DNA of 64,000 bases from Methanospirillum stamsii. Lineage in GTDB: Archaea > Halobacteriota > Methanomicrobia > Methanomicrobiales > Methanospirillaceae. The notes below the pieces were generated by a model, which saw only the letters and a program-made list of their open reading frames with translations, was not told the DNA's origin and ran no database searches. The stretch lies in contig NZ_CP176366.1 of the NCBI RefSeq assembly GCF_046244385.1, positions 2,294,001 to 2,358,000 on the forward strand, written 5' to 3'. Numbering within the stretch: position 1 is the first letter of the stretch; every line of letters starts with the position of its first letter. Both the position numbers and the translations under genes were made by a program. Below are positions 18,501 through 26,710 of this stretch, one piece after another.

Positions 18501-18711
18501 ATCTGAGGAGCAGGCTGCTTCAGTTGAAGAGGTTACGGCAAGTATCCAGGAGGTTTCGAATATGATTGAGAGTACCGCTCATGAAGCCGGAGATTCTGCA
18601 GCAGCAACCGAGGAAGCTACTGCCTCTCTGGAGGAGATAAGTAAACTTATGGCATCAGTTGTAACAATTGTTGATAGTGTGTCCCATGAAATGAAGAAAT
18701 TTACCGTTTAA
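15526..18711 (+). CDS. Soluble chemoreceptor with four PAS domains, three carrying a cysteine motif
   Basis: A 1061-residue methyl-accepting protein without membrane segments. An N-terminal PAS (about residues 20-130) is followed by PAS copy 1 (145-257), a HAMP-like region, PAS copy 2 (368-480) and PAS copy 3 (485-597). More HAMP-like units (about 600-770) lead to the signalling hairpin NQTNLLALNAAIEAARAGEA (about 888-907). Copies 1 and 2 differ at only 2 of 113 residues. All three copies carry C-X7-C-X4-C-G-I (for example CHTANATICRTEGCGI). Methionine 15526, with GGGGGAAGAA upstream, is preferred over a TTG at 15472. It probably senses an intracellular redox or metabolic signal (inference). 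Confidence 0.9.
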   Translation: MTAHDYADLLSQADCDTVRKLIQVLPVPTLVIRNNTIEYGNQAFKTLFHLDGDDSGRDPVTLFSPEQEDNTSAATTLSSLMRQVSPDNTVSRDLIAIKSDKALFPVRITLVPVTWNKEDSFLMTILDISKEVANTKKIEAFTDEVAWYRSILDAVQFPIHVTDLDMNWTFMNKAFEAVLLKNKVIKDRESALGLPCHTANATICRTEGCGIHQLRTKGITESYFEWQGMNGKQVTKEVVNAKGETIGYVETVQDLTDILSVQEYTKREVDRIDENLKRLAEGNLEFNLKINEPDQYTKAEYEAFKKMNERLLMVHDSYGAVIADIKTVTEALVKGDLNVRADVLKHQGDNRKVIEGLNATVDAMADKVAWYRSILDAVQFPIHVTDLDMNWTFMNKAFEAVLLKNKVIKDRESAMGLPCHTANATICRTEGCGIHQLRTKGVTESYFEWQGMNGKQVTKEVVNAKGETIGYVETVQDLTDQLNQIAYYQSILDAVPFPIHVMDMDMRWTFLNKAFEKLLIDNRVIKDRESAYGLPCHTANANICKTNKCGITQLKTTGENETYFDWMGSSCKQTTALVLDGQGNSVGYVETVQDLTEQLSLIAFLKAEVDRLSANIEKLSEGDFTLNMEITRADVHAKEAEEMFKVINGNVDKLLINLENLTADAIHLSEKAVLGELSTRIDLERYHGEFQKVMKGINETLDSVMEPANEAMRLCTSYANYNFKDRFNMAVHAEGDWIALKNALNSIGVQVSAAVNLIIQQVNDLSINVEQSNATVEEVSAGAQQIAINANKVSQNAENGGEGIRQVLRAMEDLNETVAAVSRKTEAVSGSSNQANTFAREGIDLAEKSEHAMDEITQSTEEVNLIVTDINHEMDEIGKIVHLISDIANQTNLLALNAAIEAARAGEAGRGFAVVAAEVKSLAQDSRRSAENITGMIGKLQNKTKKATEAMKLSSTAVKEGGDSLQQTVRAFTEIADTIEGINNNIVEVASASEEQAASVEEVTASIQEVSNMIESTAHEAGDSAAATEEATASLEEISKLMASVVTIVDSVSHEMKKFTV
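15958..16296 (+). repeat. Intragenic direct repeat, copy 1 (PAS domain)
   Basis: This 339-nt segment encodes the first cysteine-motif PAS domain. It recurs at 16627-16965, exactly 669 nt (223 codons) later, with 111 of 113 residues identical. A third, more diverged copy starts at 16978. The DNA is also very similar, with mostly silent differences. Confidence 0.85.
16627..16965 (+). repeat. Intragenic direct repeat, copy 2 (PAS domain)
   Basis: Near-identical second copy of the PAS-coding segment at 15958-16296. The intervening HAMP-like region is not duplicated next to copy 3, so the repeat unit is the PAS domain itself or PAS plus linker. Confidence 0.85.
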
Positions 18712-18732
18712 TAACGGGACACTTTTTTTTAA
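18712..18732. terminator. T-rich stretch between convergent genes
   Basis: The 21 nt between the chemoreceptor stop and the convergent DUF2079 gene contain a run of T residues (ACTTTTTTTTTAAT). A plus-strand poly-T is the typical archaeal termination signal for the chemoreceptor transcript. Confidence 0.4.
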
Positions 18733-20199
18733 TTATCCTGCAGTAGTTATTTGTATTCGTTCAGCCAGTTCTGACTGTATTTTGCTGCTTTTTTTATTGA
18801 CAAAAAGGTAGACATTGTCTCCGGTAATCACCGGTAGGAAATGCTCTTCAATTTTTATCGCATCATCATTGAAGTCAGCAGCCCGGTTAGGAAAGGTGCC
18901 GTCGATAAGAATAATATCTGCCTGTTCCTGGTAATCTGCCCATATCCGGCTATGAGTGGTGACATATGGCAGAAGATTATATTGTGTGGATACGGATGCA
19001 TCCTCCGGAATTATTGATAAGACCTGGATTAAAAACTCACGATGCTCATTCATGGCCGTTTCATCGATGTCACTGTTTATTCTTATCGTTGTCGCTGCAG
19101 GTGAGTAGATAAACGAACAGATAAGGGTGCTGATAAGGATCATAGATAAAAGAGGCATCATTATCTTTTTTCCGGACTTTTCTTCCCGGATTTTTATCCG
19201 GTCCAATCCCCGGATGGTGGCGATGAAGAGAACTGGGATTACCAGTGCTGAATACTGGTAAAAAACGCTATAATAATACGGACTTTGTGAGAGAAGGATT
19301 TCAAGGAACGAGGGGATTGAAATTGCCATAATCTCCGGAGCCAGAAGGGGGATAAAAAGAAGCGGGATAAATGTCATCAAGAGGTATATTATCCGGTTTT
19401 CATTATACGTCGCCAGGTTTCCTGCCGGATTTAAGTATTGTGTTATCTGTCCGGATATGAGATTTCCATCCGGAGCAAAGGCTGGCCTGATAATAAACAG
19501 AAAAGTAGCCAGAATGACCACTGCCAAAGCTGAAAGGGCAATATATTGCCACCTGTCCGACCATTCTCCTCCCCTGGTCCGGTATAATCCGACAATTCCG
19601 ATCATACCAATGATTACGGCAACATCTTCTTTGACAAACAGGGAGAGAAGCCCAAAAAGAAGCATTGCATCTTTCCGGCCTGTAACAAAACTCCAGAGTG
19701 TCAGACCGAGAAGCAGGGGAAGAAATGCTACTTCATGAAAATCATAGATATTGACTCCATGCAGGGATGGATATAGTAAATACGTGAGTGCAATCAGGAT
19801 TCCTGCTTTTTTTCCAAGGATCTCCCGTCCACACAGGTATATTGGAATAGCTCCAAAGCCGAGAAGAACTGACTGGGCGATGAGAAGGACATGTGGTCCG
19901 GGAGAGATGGCGTATCCTGGCAGGAGGGTGAACAGGATAGGGGAAAAATGTACCCCAAAGTGTGATGCATTCTCCAGCGAGTTAGTAAAGAGTTCTCCGT
20001 GGGTAATCGTATTTAGAAATGCCTGGTGAAATATCACCAGGTCGAATTCAAGTTGAAATGCATTGAACCGGAAAAGGGAGAGATATGAGAAGAAGGCAGC
20101 ATAAATAATAATTGATATTCCAACGATGCCGTCATAGATATCCGGCTTTCTCAGGGTGCAAATGAAATTTTTAATCGTTGTTATGTGATATTTTATCAT
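18733..20199 (-). CDS. DUF2079 polytopic membrane protein
   Basis: A 488-residue membrane protein with about 10 hydrophobic segments. It matches the DUF2079 pattern: FDLVIFHQAFLNTITHGELF, SHFGVHFSPILFTLLPGYA, QSVLLGFGAIPIYL and LTYLLYPSLHGVNIYDFHEVAFLPL. The family resembles GT-C type membrane enzymes, with N-terminal helices and a C-terminal extracytoplasmic domain (here about 385-488), but no reaction is established. It is convergent with the chemoreceptor and followed by the META lipoprotein gene, separated by 88 nt on the same strand. Confidence 0.85.
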   Translation of the reverse strand: MIKYHITTIKNFICTLRKPDIYDGIVGISIIIYAAFFSYLSLFRFNAFQLEFDLVIFHQAFLNTITHGELFTNSLENASHFGVHFSPILFTLLPGYAISPGPHVLLIAQSVLLGFGAIPIYLCGREILGKKAGILIALTYLLYPSLHGVNIYDFHEVAFLPLLLGLTLWSFVTGRKDAMLLFGLLSLFVKEDVAVIIGMIGIVGLYRTRGGEWSDRWQYIALSALAVVILATFLFIIRPAFAPDGNLISGQITQYLNPAGNLATYNENRIIYLLMTFIPLLFIPLLAPEIMAISIPSFLEILLSQSPYYYSVFYQYSALVIPVLFIATIRGLDRIKIREEKSGKKIMMPLLSMILISTLICSFIYSPAATTIRINSDIDETAMNEHREFLIQVLSIIPEDASVSTQYNLLPYVTTHSRIWADYQEQADIILIDGTFPNRAADFNDDAIKIEEHFLPVITGDNVYLFVNKKSSKIQSELAERIQITTAG

Positions 20200-20287
20200 A
20201 ATGTCCGGGGTTTTTATCAGAAAAGGTTTGATTCTCCCGGATATGAATGTATCACTTTAGTCTCTCAAAAAGAGAAAAGAAGGAGAG

Positions 20288-20872
20288 TTAACTCCCCTGA
20301 GGGACAGCAGTCTCACTGTATGGAACTTTCTGGTAAACCAGGGTGTTTCCGGCATCATCCATAATAGATAATTCTTCGTTGACATTCACGAGATAACTGG
20401 TTGCCATCTGAAGAATCTGGATGTAGGTTTTTTCAGTCTCATTCTTGTCCTCACAATACATCCTGGTCGATATCAACGGACTGATAGTGATACCCTTTCC
20501 TTCTGGAAGCTCTGCTCCGGTCAGGGTAAACATCCCTGAATATGAGTTGCATCCTGAGTTTCCGGATATATTCCCGGATTCTTCAAATACCACTGTAATA
20601 TCAGGACTTATGGTCTGAACTTGTGCTGTGCCATTTTGCTCAGACATCAGTTTCAGGTACCATGTCCCGGAAAGGGAAGGATCGAAAGCCGGGGCTTTTG
20701 GAAGGGTTTTTTCTGCTACTTTTTCTTCTGTTATCTCCGGAACCGGTTCAGTAGTGGCAATGGTCTCTGTCTGTTCAACAACTGGAATTCTTTCTTCTGG
20801 CTGACTTGTACATCCGGCCATCAGGGAAAGGGCAATGAGAAGTACAATCAACGCTACCGAGTATCTTTTCAT
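20288..20872 (-). CDS. META-domain (HslJ-like) lipoprotein
   Basis: A 194-residue secreted lipoprotein. The signal peptide ends in LMAGC (lipobox Cys21) and is followed by a Thr/Glu/Pro-rich linker to about residue 65. A META/HslJ-like domain (about 67-180) contains GTWYL, VVFEESGNISGNSGCNSYSG, ISPLISTRMYCED and YIQIL. In bacteria META proteins are linked to heat-shock and membrane stress, but the biochemical role is unknown. The two cysteines (GCNSY and MYCED) are conserved in the family and may pair. Confidence 0.85.
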   Translation of the reverse strand: MKRYSVALIVLLIALSLMAGCTSQPEERIPVVEQTETIATTEPVPEITEEKVAEKTLPKAPAFDPSLSGTWYLKLMSEQNGTAQVQTISPDITVVFEESGNISGNSGCNSYSGMFTLTGAELPEGKGITISPLISTRMYCEDKNETEKTYIQILQMATSYLVNVNEELSIMDDAGNTLVYQKVPYSETAVPQGS

Positions 20873-21134
20873 TCGATATATTTTGGGGTTCAGTCTTGAA
20901 TAATATTACTGAAATATCTTCATCAAAGTGAGTTTTTGCCAAACAATGATTTGATAGTTGCTATGATGGTGATATCAACAGTATCTCCGAATGAACGACT
21001 AAGTTGAGAAAGTATAGGCTTAAACTATGTCTCATGAAGAGGTTTTGGTGTTTGATTACTATCGACAATTGTCTGATATTTGTCGACCTACACTCCCATG
21101 TATCTGTTCCATGAAAGTGGCTACCATTCCTATT

Positions 21135-22184
21135 TCATGGCTCGTGATATCGAGCATTTGCCAATTCATAGATTTCAAGTAGAAATTGTTTGAACGGAGC
21201 TTCCTCCTTATAAAGCGCAGTCCACAAAAGTTGTAAAACTTGTTCATATGCAAAAAAGAAGTATCGAATTTTCATATCTTTAGATTTTGATGAGATTCTC
21301 GCTTCATCTTGAACCCTAAATCCTGTTTCTATTCTCCATCGTCGTTTGTATGATGGAATAATCGTATCGAGGTTTATTTCCTCCTGATTGGTAGCAAATG
21401 CCCAATCAAAAGATTTTTGTGACTTTTTATCTAATATTTGCTTCAAAAGGGCAAGGGTTGTCTCCCCCTTGATGACTGTCATATCTTTGTTTAATTTAAA
21501 GCAGTAGGTGATTTTCTTTTTTTCTGATTCTTTTAACGATTCAAGTTCTTTTTTGATTTTAGAGTCTTTCTTAACAAATATTAGGTATGGAAGTGATGCA
21601 TGGGTAAGAGTTAACATGAGATCCTTGCTGTAAAAACCCCTGTCATAGATGCTCAAAATAACTGAGTTAATCAATGGTTTAATTATAGTAAAACACCATG
21701 CAACCATTTGTGCCATGCAATGGCCTTGCATTACTGGAATCGAGATTAGGGGGATTTTTTCGGGTATATCACTATTGATTATTGAACAAGAAAGAAACTT
21801 GAATTTGCCTTTAACTGCATGTTCTCCAGTATAACCATGAATCCATAAAGTGTTTATTTCGCCATAAAAATCTTCATCAGTGTAATCAAAAGCTAAAACC
21901 ACATTTTTATCTTTTAAACCAAACCGAGAACCTACTGTTTGAACCGTATCCCGATATGCCCAAACAATGTCTGATGTTTTCACCCTTTTTATTGCTAAAT
22001 GAATACTATCTGCTCTATTGCCAACAGTTTCAAGATATGAATTTGCTACCGCTGCTTTAAGCAAATCACGATTGTACTGAAATCCGGACAATCCTTTTGC
22101 AGGGTACTCAATATTTAGTGCACGATCAACAAAAATATCCAATGTTTTTAGAGTTCTAAATAACCTACTCTGATTCAGAGTCAT
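21135..22184 (-). CDS. ISH3-type DDE transposase
   Basis: A 349-residue transposase. The DDE triad is readable as Asp100 (VLAFDYTDEDFYG), Asp181 (SIYDRGFYS) and Glu286 in the IS4-superfamily signature YKRRWRIETGFR. The reading frame is complete, so the protein could be active. The ATG overlaps the stop of the DUF2080 gene (ATGA), implying translational coupling. The ISH3 group of the IS4 superfamily is common in methanogens and haloarchaea. Confidence 0.85.
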   Translation of the reverse strand: MTLNQSRLFRTLKTLDIFVDRALNIEYPAKGLSGFQYNRDLLKAAVANSYLETVGNRADSIHLAIKRVKTSDIVWAYRDTVQTVGSRFGLKDKNVVLAFDYTDEDFYGEINTLWIHGYTGEHAVKGKFKFLSCSIINSDIPEKIPLISIPVMQGHCMAQMVAWCFTIIKPLINSVILSIYDRGFYSKDLMLTLTHASLPYLIFVKKDSKIKKELESLKESEKKKITYCFKLNKDMTVIKGETTLALLKQILDKKSQKSFDWAFATNQEEINLDTIIPSYKRRWRIETGFRVQDEARISSKSKDMKIRYFFFAYEQVLQLLWTALYKEEAPFKQFLLEIYELANARYHEP

Positions 22185-22333
22185 TTTATAACCAAATAGA
22201 CTGTTTTATCGAGATATTCTTTAGGACAATCTACTTTTGCCCCATTCCCAAATTTTGTGACTTTTCTGACCAAGTACCCCTGGATGCCCTCAATTGTCAA
22301 TCTGGTAGATGGTTCAATGTCAATAGTTCGCAT
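22181..22333 (-). CDS. DUF2080 transposon-encoded small protein
   Basis: A 50-residue gene directly upstream of the transposase, with ATG at 22333-22331 and TGA at 22183-22181 overlapping the transposase start. The protein begins MRTIDIEPSTRL and has the family core GYLVRKVTKFGNGAKVDCPKEY ending in YLVIK (quoted in parts: EGIQGYLVRKVTKFGNGAKV, then DCPKEYLDKTVYLVIK). DUF2080 proteins occur next to ISH3/IS200-type transposases in archaea and may be AbrB-like DNA-binding regulators of transposition, which is unproven. Confidence 0.75.
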   Translation of the reverse strand: MRTIDIEPSTRLTIEGIQGYLVRKVTKFGNGAKVDCPKEYLDKTVYLVIK

Positions 22334-22352
22334 AGTATATACAAAGTATATA
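22334..22352 (-). promoter_or_regulatory. Palindromic promoter element of the insertion sequence
   Basis: Two copies of the self-complementary octamer GTATATAC (22334-22341 and 22345-22352) are separated by AAA, directly before the DUF2080 start. The element can serve as TATA box and as a dimeric operator, for example for DUF2080 itself (inference). Confidence 0.4.
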
Positions 22353-22456
22353 CTTTAAAATATTTAAAGTTTCGTTGAATGTCGTTGACGAAAAAATCAC
22401 TACAGAAGAAATAGTTCAGTTTCCAATGGATGTATCAGATTCTTTCGGAGATACTG

Positions 22457-22823
22457 ACAAATAATAATATTTATTAGAGAAACTAACATTAACTGCTTCT
22501 CAGTTCACACCCGAAACCATGAAAATTTCATCGGTTGATCTTAAATTGTGGGTATTAAGACAGTTTGATTTCTGAAATGATGATCTCAATAGAGAAATTC
22601 TGTAAATTTTCCAAGTAATACTTCAATAAACAAGTTCGGTTGATACATAAATGTTATAGGTAACTCTAATCAAAATCAAATTGTGTTATTCTAATTGTTA
22701 AAACCGGATGAAAAAAATGTAAGAAATATTGATTGATAAGAAAATTGCGTGATCATTCAGGTTATAATAATGAGTGTCATTAACAGACCCCATTCATGTT
22801 TAACGAAAATGATGATATTATTT
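22457..22823. other. Gene-free AT-rich spacer
   Basis: This 367-nt AT-rich stretch lies between the insertion sequence and the GT-C-like gene. I see no coding frame, RNA or repeat in it. Confidence 0.4.
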
Positions 22824-24170
22824 TCATCTTAAAAATTGAATATCATGAAAGTCCCATATTCTCCAAGGATTTTCGTCAACATTAAGTGGTGTACCATTCC
22901 AATCCCAAACTCCAAATATAACAGCCCCTTTTAAATGAATAATAACGCTGATACCAACTAAAACGAGTAGAACAAATGTCCAGATTTTTTTAGAAGAAGG
23001 TTTCATAGAAGATATTTTTGATAAAACTGGGATAATAAAATAGAGTAATAATGGATTTACATCCAGAAAAAATCGTGGGCCGTAAGAATGGCCTGCCCAC
23101 CAATGAGGATACATGGAAATTGCAATCCAATGGAAAAAAATCGTCATAAGGACAACGATATCAAATATATCGATAGATTTTGTTTTAATCTTTAAGTACA
23201 CACCATAAATACTGAAAATAAAAAACGGAGAAAATATTAATAAACCTCTTGCAGGAGAAAAAACATTTCCAATTAAGGCCTCAAAGATAACAGGAGAAAA
23301 ATTAGTTATTCTTTCTGCTAAAAAATATGGCGGTAATATTGCATTGTATATGGAGAGATTCAGGATAATAAAAAGGAAAAGCGGAATAAACGTAAGAATA
23401 CAATATTTTCCAATTCTTTTGTAACTATCCCTGTTACAATACAGCATATATAACGAAAAAAGAACAAGAGAGATAGCATTTGTGGGGCGGATTATGTATG
23501 CAATACTAAGAGGGATTCCAACATAAATTGAAAGGTGTGGTTTTTCTTTTGCATATAACATTCCTAGAAAAGCCAACTCCAGGAATAAAATCGACGGACC
23601 ATGCATCCAAAATCCTCTACTTGCAACAGACCACAATGACGTAGCAAAAGCAAAAATCAGGGATATCAAAATTGCATAATTATTATTTAAATATTTTCGG
23701 GCAATAAAATAGAATAGAATTACGCAGAGTGCAGAAACAATTGATGCAATGGTCTTTTCATACAATAAATCATATAACCTATTATCTATTACCTTTAAAA
23801 TGATATCCGGGTTGATTCCAACACTTTCCCCGACTTGAAGAATAATAGGTTCGATATCAACTGAGGAAATTCTCAGAATAAAATCTAAAAAAAATACTAA
23901 TGGAATTGCAAGAATTGAATTCGCATAGGGAAAATAGGAGTAATAATGCCCGTTATTATTAGTTATTCTATAGTCCTTATCATTCTCGAATGATACATAC
24001 TCATCTAAATCAAAATTTCCCTCATAAATGATACTTTTTGTGAGGGGAATATAATATTTGGAATCAAATGAAGTTACAATAGGGCATAGTAAATATATGC
24101 TAAAAATAAAAAAAAATAAAATAACAGCAGTATAATAATCCGAATTTATCAATTTTTTGTGTATTTGCAT
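22824..24170 (-). CDS. Polytopic membrane protein, GT-C glycosyltransferase-like
   Basis: A 448-residue protein with about 11 hydrophobic segments. The layout suggests a GT-C fold: a first helix, an acidic loop (SFDSKYYIPLTKSIIYEGN, then DLDEY and SYFPYANSILAIPL), repeated membrane helices with ASRGFWMHGPSILFLELAF, and a membrane-proximal loop HWWAGHSYGPRFFLD. Enzymes of this kind transfer sugars from lipid carriers on the outer face. Base composition is notably AT-rich compared with neighbours, suggesting acquisition. It follows the envelope gene cluster on the same strand after a 98-nt gap. Specific function unknown. Confidence 0.7.
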   Translation of the reverse strand: MQIHKKLINSDYYTAVILFFFIFSIYLLCPIVTSFDSKYYIPLTKSIIYEGNFDLDEYVSFENDKDYRITNNNGHYYSYFPYANSILAIPLVFFLDFILRISSVDIEPIILQVGESVGINPDIILKVIDNRLYDLLYEKTIASIVSALCVILFYFIARKYLNNNYAILISLIFAFATSLWSVASRGFWMHGPSILFLELAFLGMLYAKEKPHLSIYVGIPLSIAYIIRPTNAISLVLFSLYMLYCNRDSYKRIGKYCILTFIPLFLFIILNLSIYNAILPPYFLAERITNFSPVIFEALIGNVFSPARGLLIFSPFFIFSIYGVYLKIKTKSIDIFDIVVLMTIFFHWIAISMYPHWWAGHSYGPRFFLDVNPLLLYFIIPVLSKISSMKPSSKKIWTFVLLVLVGISVIIHLKGAVIFGVWDWNGTPLNVDENPWRIWDFHDIQFLR

Positions 24171-24268
24171 AATTCTGGTTAGATTTAGAATTTTTTACAT
24201 TATTTACTTATCGAATAATCATTTTCTCCAATTCTATAAATGGGAGAAATTTCATTTCTTTTGTTTAA

Positions 24269-25207
24269 TTAATTATTTATCTTATTTTTGGCATTGAATA
24301 CAAATAATGCGACCATGCCCAATCCTACAGCAAACCAGAGGGTTGCTACACGGGTAAGAAGAGTTGCAGAAACCGCTGCATCTAACGGAATTTTCTCAGC
24401 GGTAATCAGAACCGTCATTAATCCTTCGGTAGCTCCAAGACCTCCGGGAATCATGACTAGCAATCCTGCTAAAGTTGAACTAGCGAAGATAAAGACTGAA
24501 ACCATGATATTTACCGGATATCCAAGCCCCTCAAGTGCAAGAGAAAGACAAAGACATTCAAAAAACCATGATACACATGAAAGCAGGACACTTATTAGTA
24601 ATGGTGCCGGACCGGAAAGAATCTTTGTTGAGTTAAGAATTGTGTCTAACAAAGGAAGAAACTTACTAATCCGGATAGATTTTGACATCCAAGTTCTGAA
24701 CCAGGAAACAAATTTTGCATTTTGAATGAGTACTATCAATAAGATAAGAACTATACCCATTATCACTCCTGGAATAATGCCAATTCCCAATAATGCAGCA
24801 CTTATTAAAAGTAGAATAACCATACCAAAAAGATCTGTCAACCTTTCAATGAGGACCACCGGAGTAGTATGTCCAGAATCATGACCAAACCTTGTCAGTA
24901 AATATGGCTTAATAAGTTCTCCACTTTTAGCCGGAGTCAGTGTCATCGAAAAACCAGAAAAAAAGCATAAAAAACTAGTCAAAAATGGAATACGGACATC
25001 AATCTTTCTCAGTAAATATTCCCATTTTACAAACCTGATAAGATAATTCACAAAAGCAAAAAGCAACATTAAAACAAACAAAACCAAAGGAAAAGAAGAA
25101 ATAATATTTACCGTCTGATCAAAGTTCGAATAGATAATAAAAACTGCATAGATTACAGCAGCGAAGATAATTATTCTGATATATTGATGGATCTTGTTTT
25201 GTTTCAT
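24269..25207 (-). CDS. Flippase-like membrane protein (LPG synthase TM / AglD C-terminal type)
   Basis: A 312-residue protein with about eight membrane helices. It matches the lysylphosphatidylglycerol-synthase TM family (UPF0104): NYLIRFVKWEYLLRKI, FFSGFSMTLTPAKSGELIKPYLL, ERLTDLFGMVILL and VMIPGGLGATEGLMTVLI. In archaea this module forms the membrane half of AglD-type dolichol-phosphate enzymes and is proposed to move polyprenyl-linked substrates. No catalytic glycosyltransferase domain is attached. Its ATG overlaps the PHP gene stop by 4 nt, so it belongs to the operon starting at 27764. Confidence 0.82.
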   Translation of the reverse strand: MKQNKIHQYIRIIIFAAVIYAVFIIYSNFDQTVNIISSFPLVLFVLMLLFAFVNYLIRFVKWEYLLRKIDVRIPFLTSFLCFFSGFSMTLTPAKSGELIKPYLLTRFGHDSGHTTPVVLIERLTDLFGMVILLLISAALLGIGIIPGVIMGIVLILLIVLIQNAKFVSWFRTWMSKSIRISKFLPLLDTILNSTKILSGPAPLLISVLLSCVSWFFECLCLSLALEGLGYPVNIMVSVFIFASSTLAGLLVMIPGGLGATEGLMTVLITAEKIPLDAAVSATLLTRVATLWFAVGLGMVALFVFNAKNKINN

Positions 25208-25869
25208 TTTCTTAATTTCCTGGTAATTATTGATATCAGATGGTAAAATGGTAGACTACGATTATATTGGATATTTGCACAATGAAGGTTTATCAAAAAT
25301 TCTTTTGGACTGTCAAAAGGAGCAATGCGAACAGTTGTTCTAAAGAGTTCCCACCGACAATGAGCATCTGAACCACCAGTGATTAATAAATTATTTTTTG
25401 CAGAAAATTTTCTCGCAGTGGTAATATCCCCATCTGATAATGTCCGGGAATTATAAACCTCTATTGCATGAATTTTGGGTAAAAGTGAGGAGATTGTTTC
25501 ATACTTCATTGCACTTTTCCTATATCTGTCCCCGGGATGCGGAATAATTGGAATCCCCCCCTGATCCAGAATGTTATCAAGAGTTTCTTCTGGTGAATGA
25601 TAAGGAGGGATCTCCTCATTTAAAAAAAGACCAATTATCTCTCCATGAGTAGTCTTTATCTCTGCAGAAATAATTGACGGAATTCTATCATCATGATAGT
25701 ATCCCATCTGGTGATAGTTTAATGACCCCAGAATAGAATTATGATCGCAAATAATTGGGGTCACCCTTGCCTTTTTTGCCAGTGTATGGATCTCTCTTAT
25801 GGAGAGTAGACTATCCCGGGAATATCTGGAATGAATATGCATATCCAGGAGAATATCGTCAGAATCCAT
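25204..25869 (-). CDS. PHP-domain metal-dependent phosphoesterase
   Basis: A 221-residue PHP protein with metal-binding motifs DMHIHSRYSRD (residues 9-19), ICDHNS, an acidic ISAEI, IPHPGDRYR and GGSDAHCRWE. The family hydrolyses phosphoesters, including nucleoside 3',5'-bisphosphates and histidinol phosphate. It overlaps its neighbours by 11 nt upstream and 4 nt downstream. The substrate is unknown; the context of a UbiA transferase and a flippase suggests a polyprenyl-phosphate or phosphoribose intermediate. In decaprenyl-phosphoribose synthesis a phosphatase must remove the 5'-phosphate, and this protein could do so (inference). Confidence 0.85.
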   Translation of the reverse strand: MDSDDILLDMHIHSRYSRDSLLSIREIHTLAKKARVTPIICDHNSILGSLNYHQMGYYHDDRIPSIISAEIKTTHGEIIGLFLNEEIPPYHSPEETLDNILDQGGIPIIPHPGDRYRKSAMKYETISSLLPKIHAIEVYNSRTLSDGDITTARKFSAKNNLLITGGSDAHCRWELFRTTVRIAPFDSPKEFLINLHCANIQYNRSLPFYHLISIITRKLRK

Positions 25870-26710
25870 AAAGAACTAACACCACCACTGCAAACCAGAG
25901 AAGGAGGTTGGTAAGGAAAGCATATTCTTTCAGAAGATCATCCGGGTCTAGACCTGAAATAAGGGATTTTGATAAGAAAGAGAAGATTCCAAAGATCGCA
26001 AATGGAATTGTTAAGACAAAGTATGAAGTATGTGAACCAGTAATTGCATAAATCAGATAAACCATCAGGACTGCAGTTGCAGATAATATCAAATAAGCCT
26101 GGAGAACGATTCCATTATACTCACCAAGAACCGGACGATGAGCAATTGCACTTTCAATAATTCCTATTTCAGAATACCGTTTCGAAAAACCAAGTAGTAA
26201 CGCTAAAAGAAACGCTGCAGTAAATAACCATGGGGAGAGAAAAACATCTGCTACGATGCACCCTGCAAGAACACGTAAAACAAATCCAACTCCGATGACA
26301 ATAACATCAACAATAGCAACGTTCTTGAGCCAGTAAGTATACGCAATGTTCTGAACTATATATAATCCAATTACACAACCAAAGAGGGGATTCATATGAG
26401 TTAATCCGATTATTGTAAGAATAAAAAGAATAACTACAAGAAACAACGCCTCTTTCACCGATATTGCTCCGGATGGCAGTGGACGTTTCAGTTTTTTCGG
26501 GTGATGGGAATCACGCTCTTTATCACGAATATCATTGAGAATATAGATAATTCCTGATACTGCACAAAAAACCAGGGTTGCAATAATTACAGAAAACAGT
26601 ACATCCAAAGAAAATAAGAGGTCACCAAAGAGTAGTGGTGTCAGAACAAGAAGGTTCTTGTACCACTGTTTTACTCTGATAAGTTGTAGGACTGACTTAA
26701 TATTGATCAA
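25859..26710 (-). CDS. UbiA-family prenyltransferase, decaprenyl-phosphate phosphoribosyltransferase-like
   Basis: A 283-residue membrane enzyme with about nine helices. The first UbiA Asp motif is ND-IRD-KERD (residues 59-67), followed by HHPKKLKRPLPSGAIS. This is the form typical of 5-phosphoribosyl-1-pyrophosphate:polyprenyl-phosphate transferases (mycobacterial UbiA, Rv3806c type). The N-terminal LIRVKQWYKNLLVLTPLLF also fits that subfamily. Expected reaction: transfer of phosphoribose from PRPP to a polyprenyl phosphate at the membrane. It overlaps DUF362 by 14 nt upstream and PHP by 11 nt downstream. Confidence 0.82.
   Translation of the reverse strand: MINIKSVLQLIRVKQWYKNLLVLTPLLFGDLLFSLDVLFSVIIATLVFCAVSGIIYILNDIRDKERDSHHPKKLKRPLPSGAISVKEALFLVVILFILTIIGLTHMNPLFGCVIGLYIVQNIAYTYWLKNVAIVDVIVIGVGFVLRVLAGCIVADVFLSPWLFTAAFLLALLLGFSKRYSEIGIIESAIAHRPVLGEYNGIVLQAYLILSATAVLMVYLIYAITGSHTSYFVLTIPFAIFGIFSFLSKSLISGLDPDDLLKEYAFLTNLLLWFAVVVLVLYGF

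Larger units (their letters stand above)
20979..22456 (-). mobile_element. ISH3-type insertion sequence with accessory DUF2080 gene
   Basis: The element spans about 1.48 kb. The ends carry a perfect 13-bp inverted repeat: CAGTATCTCCGAA at 20979-20991 and its complement TTCGGAGATACTG at 22444-22456. The similarity extends weakly inward (a shared GAA). The element contains a transposase gene and, overlapping its start, a small DUF2080 gene. No convincing target duplication is visible (ATCAA versus ACAAA beside the ends), so the insertion is old or the true ends differ by a few bases. Confidence 0.75.

Noticed and set aside
20974..22461. Five-base target duplication flanking the ISH3-type element
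   Set aside because: The flanks ATCAA and ACAAA agree at only three of five positions, which is not enough to claim a duplication.
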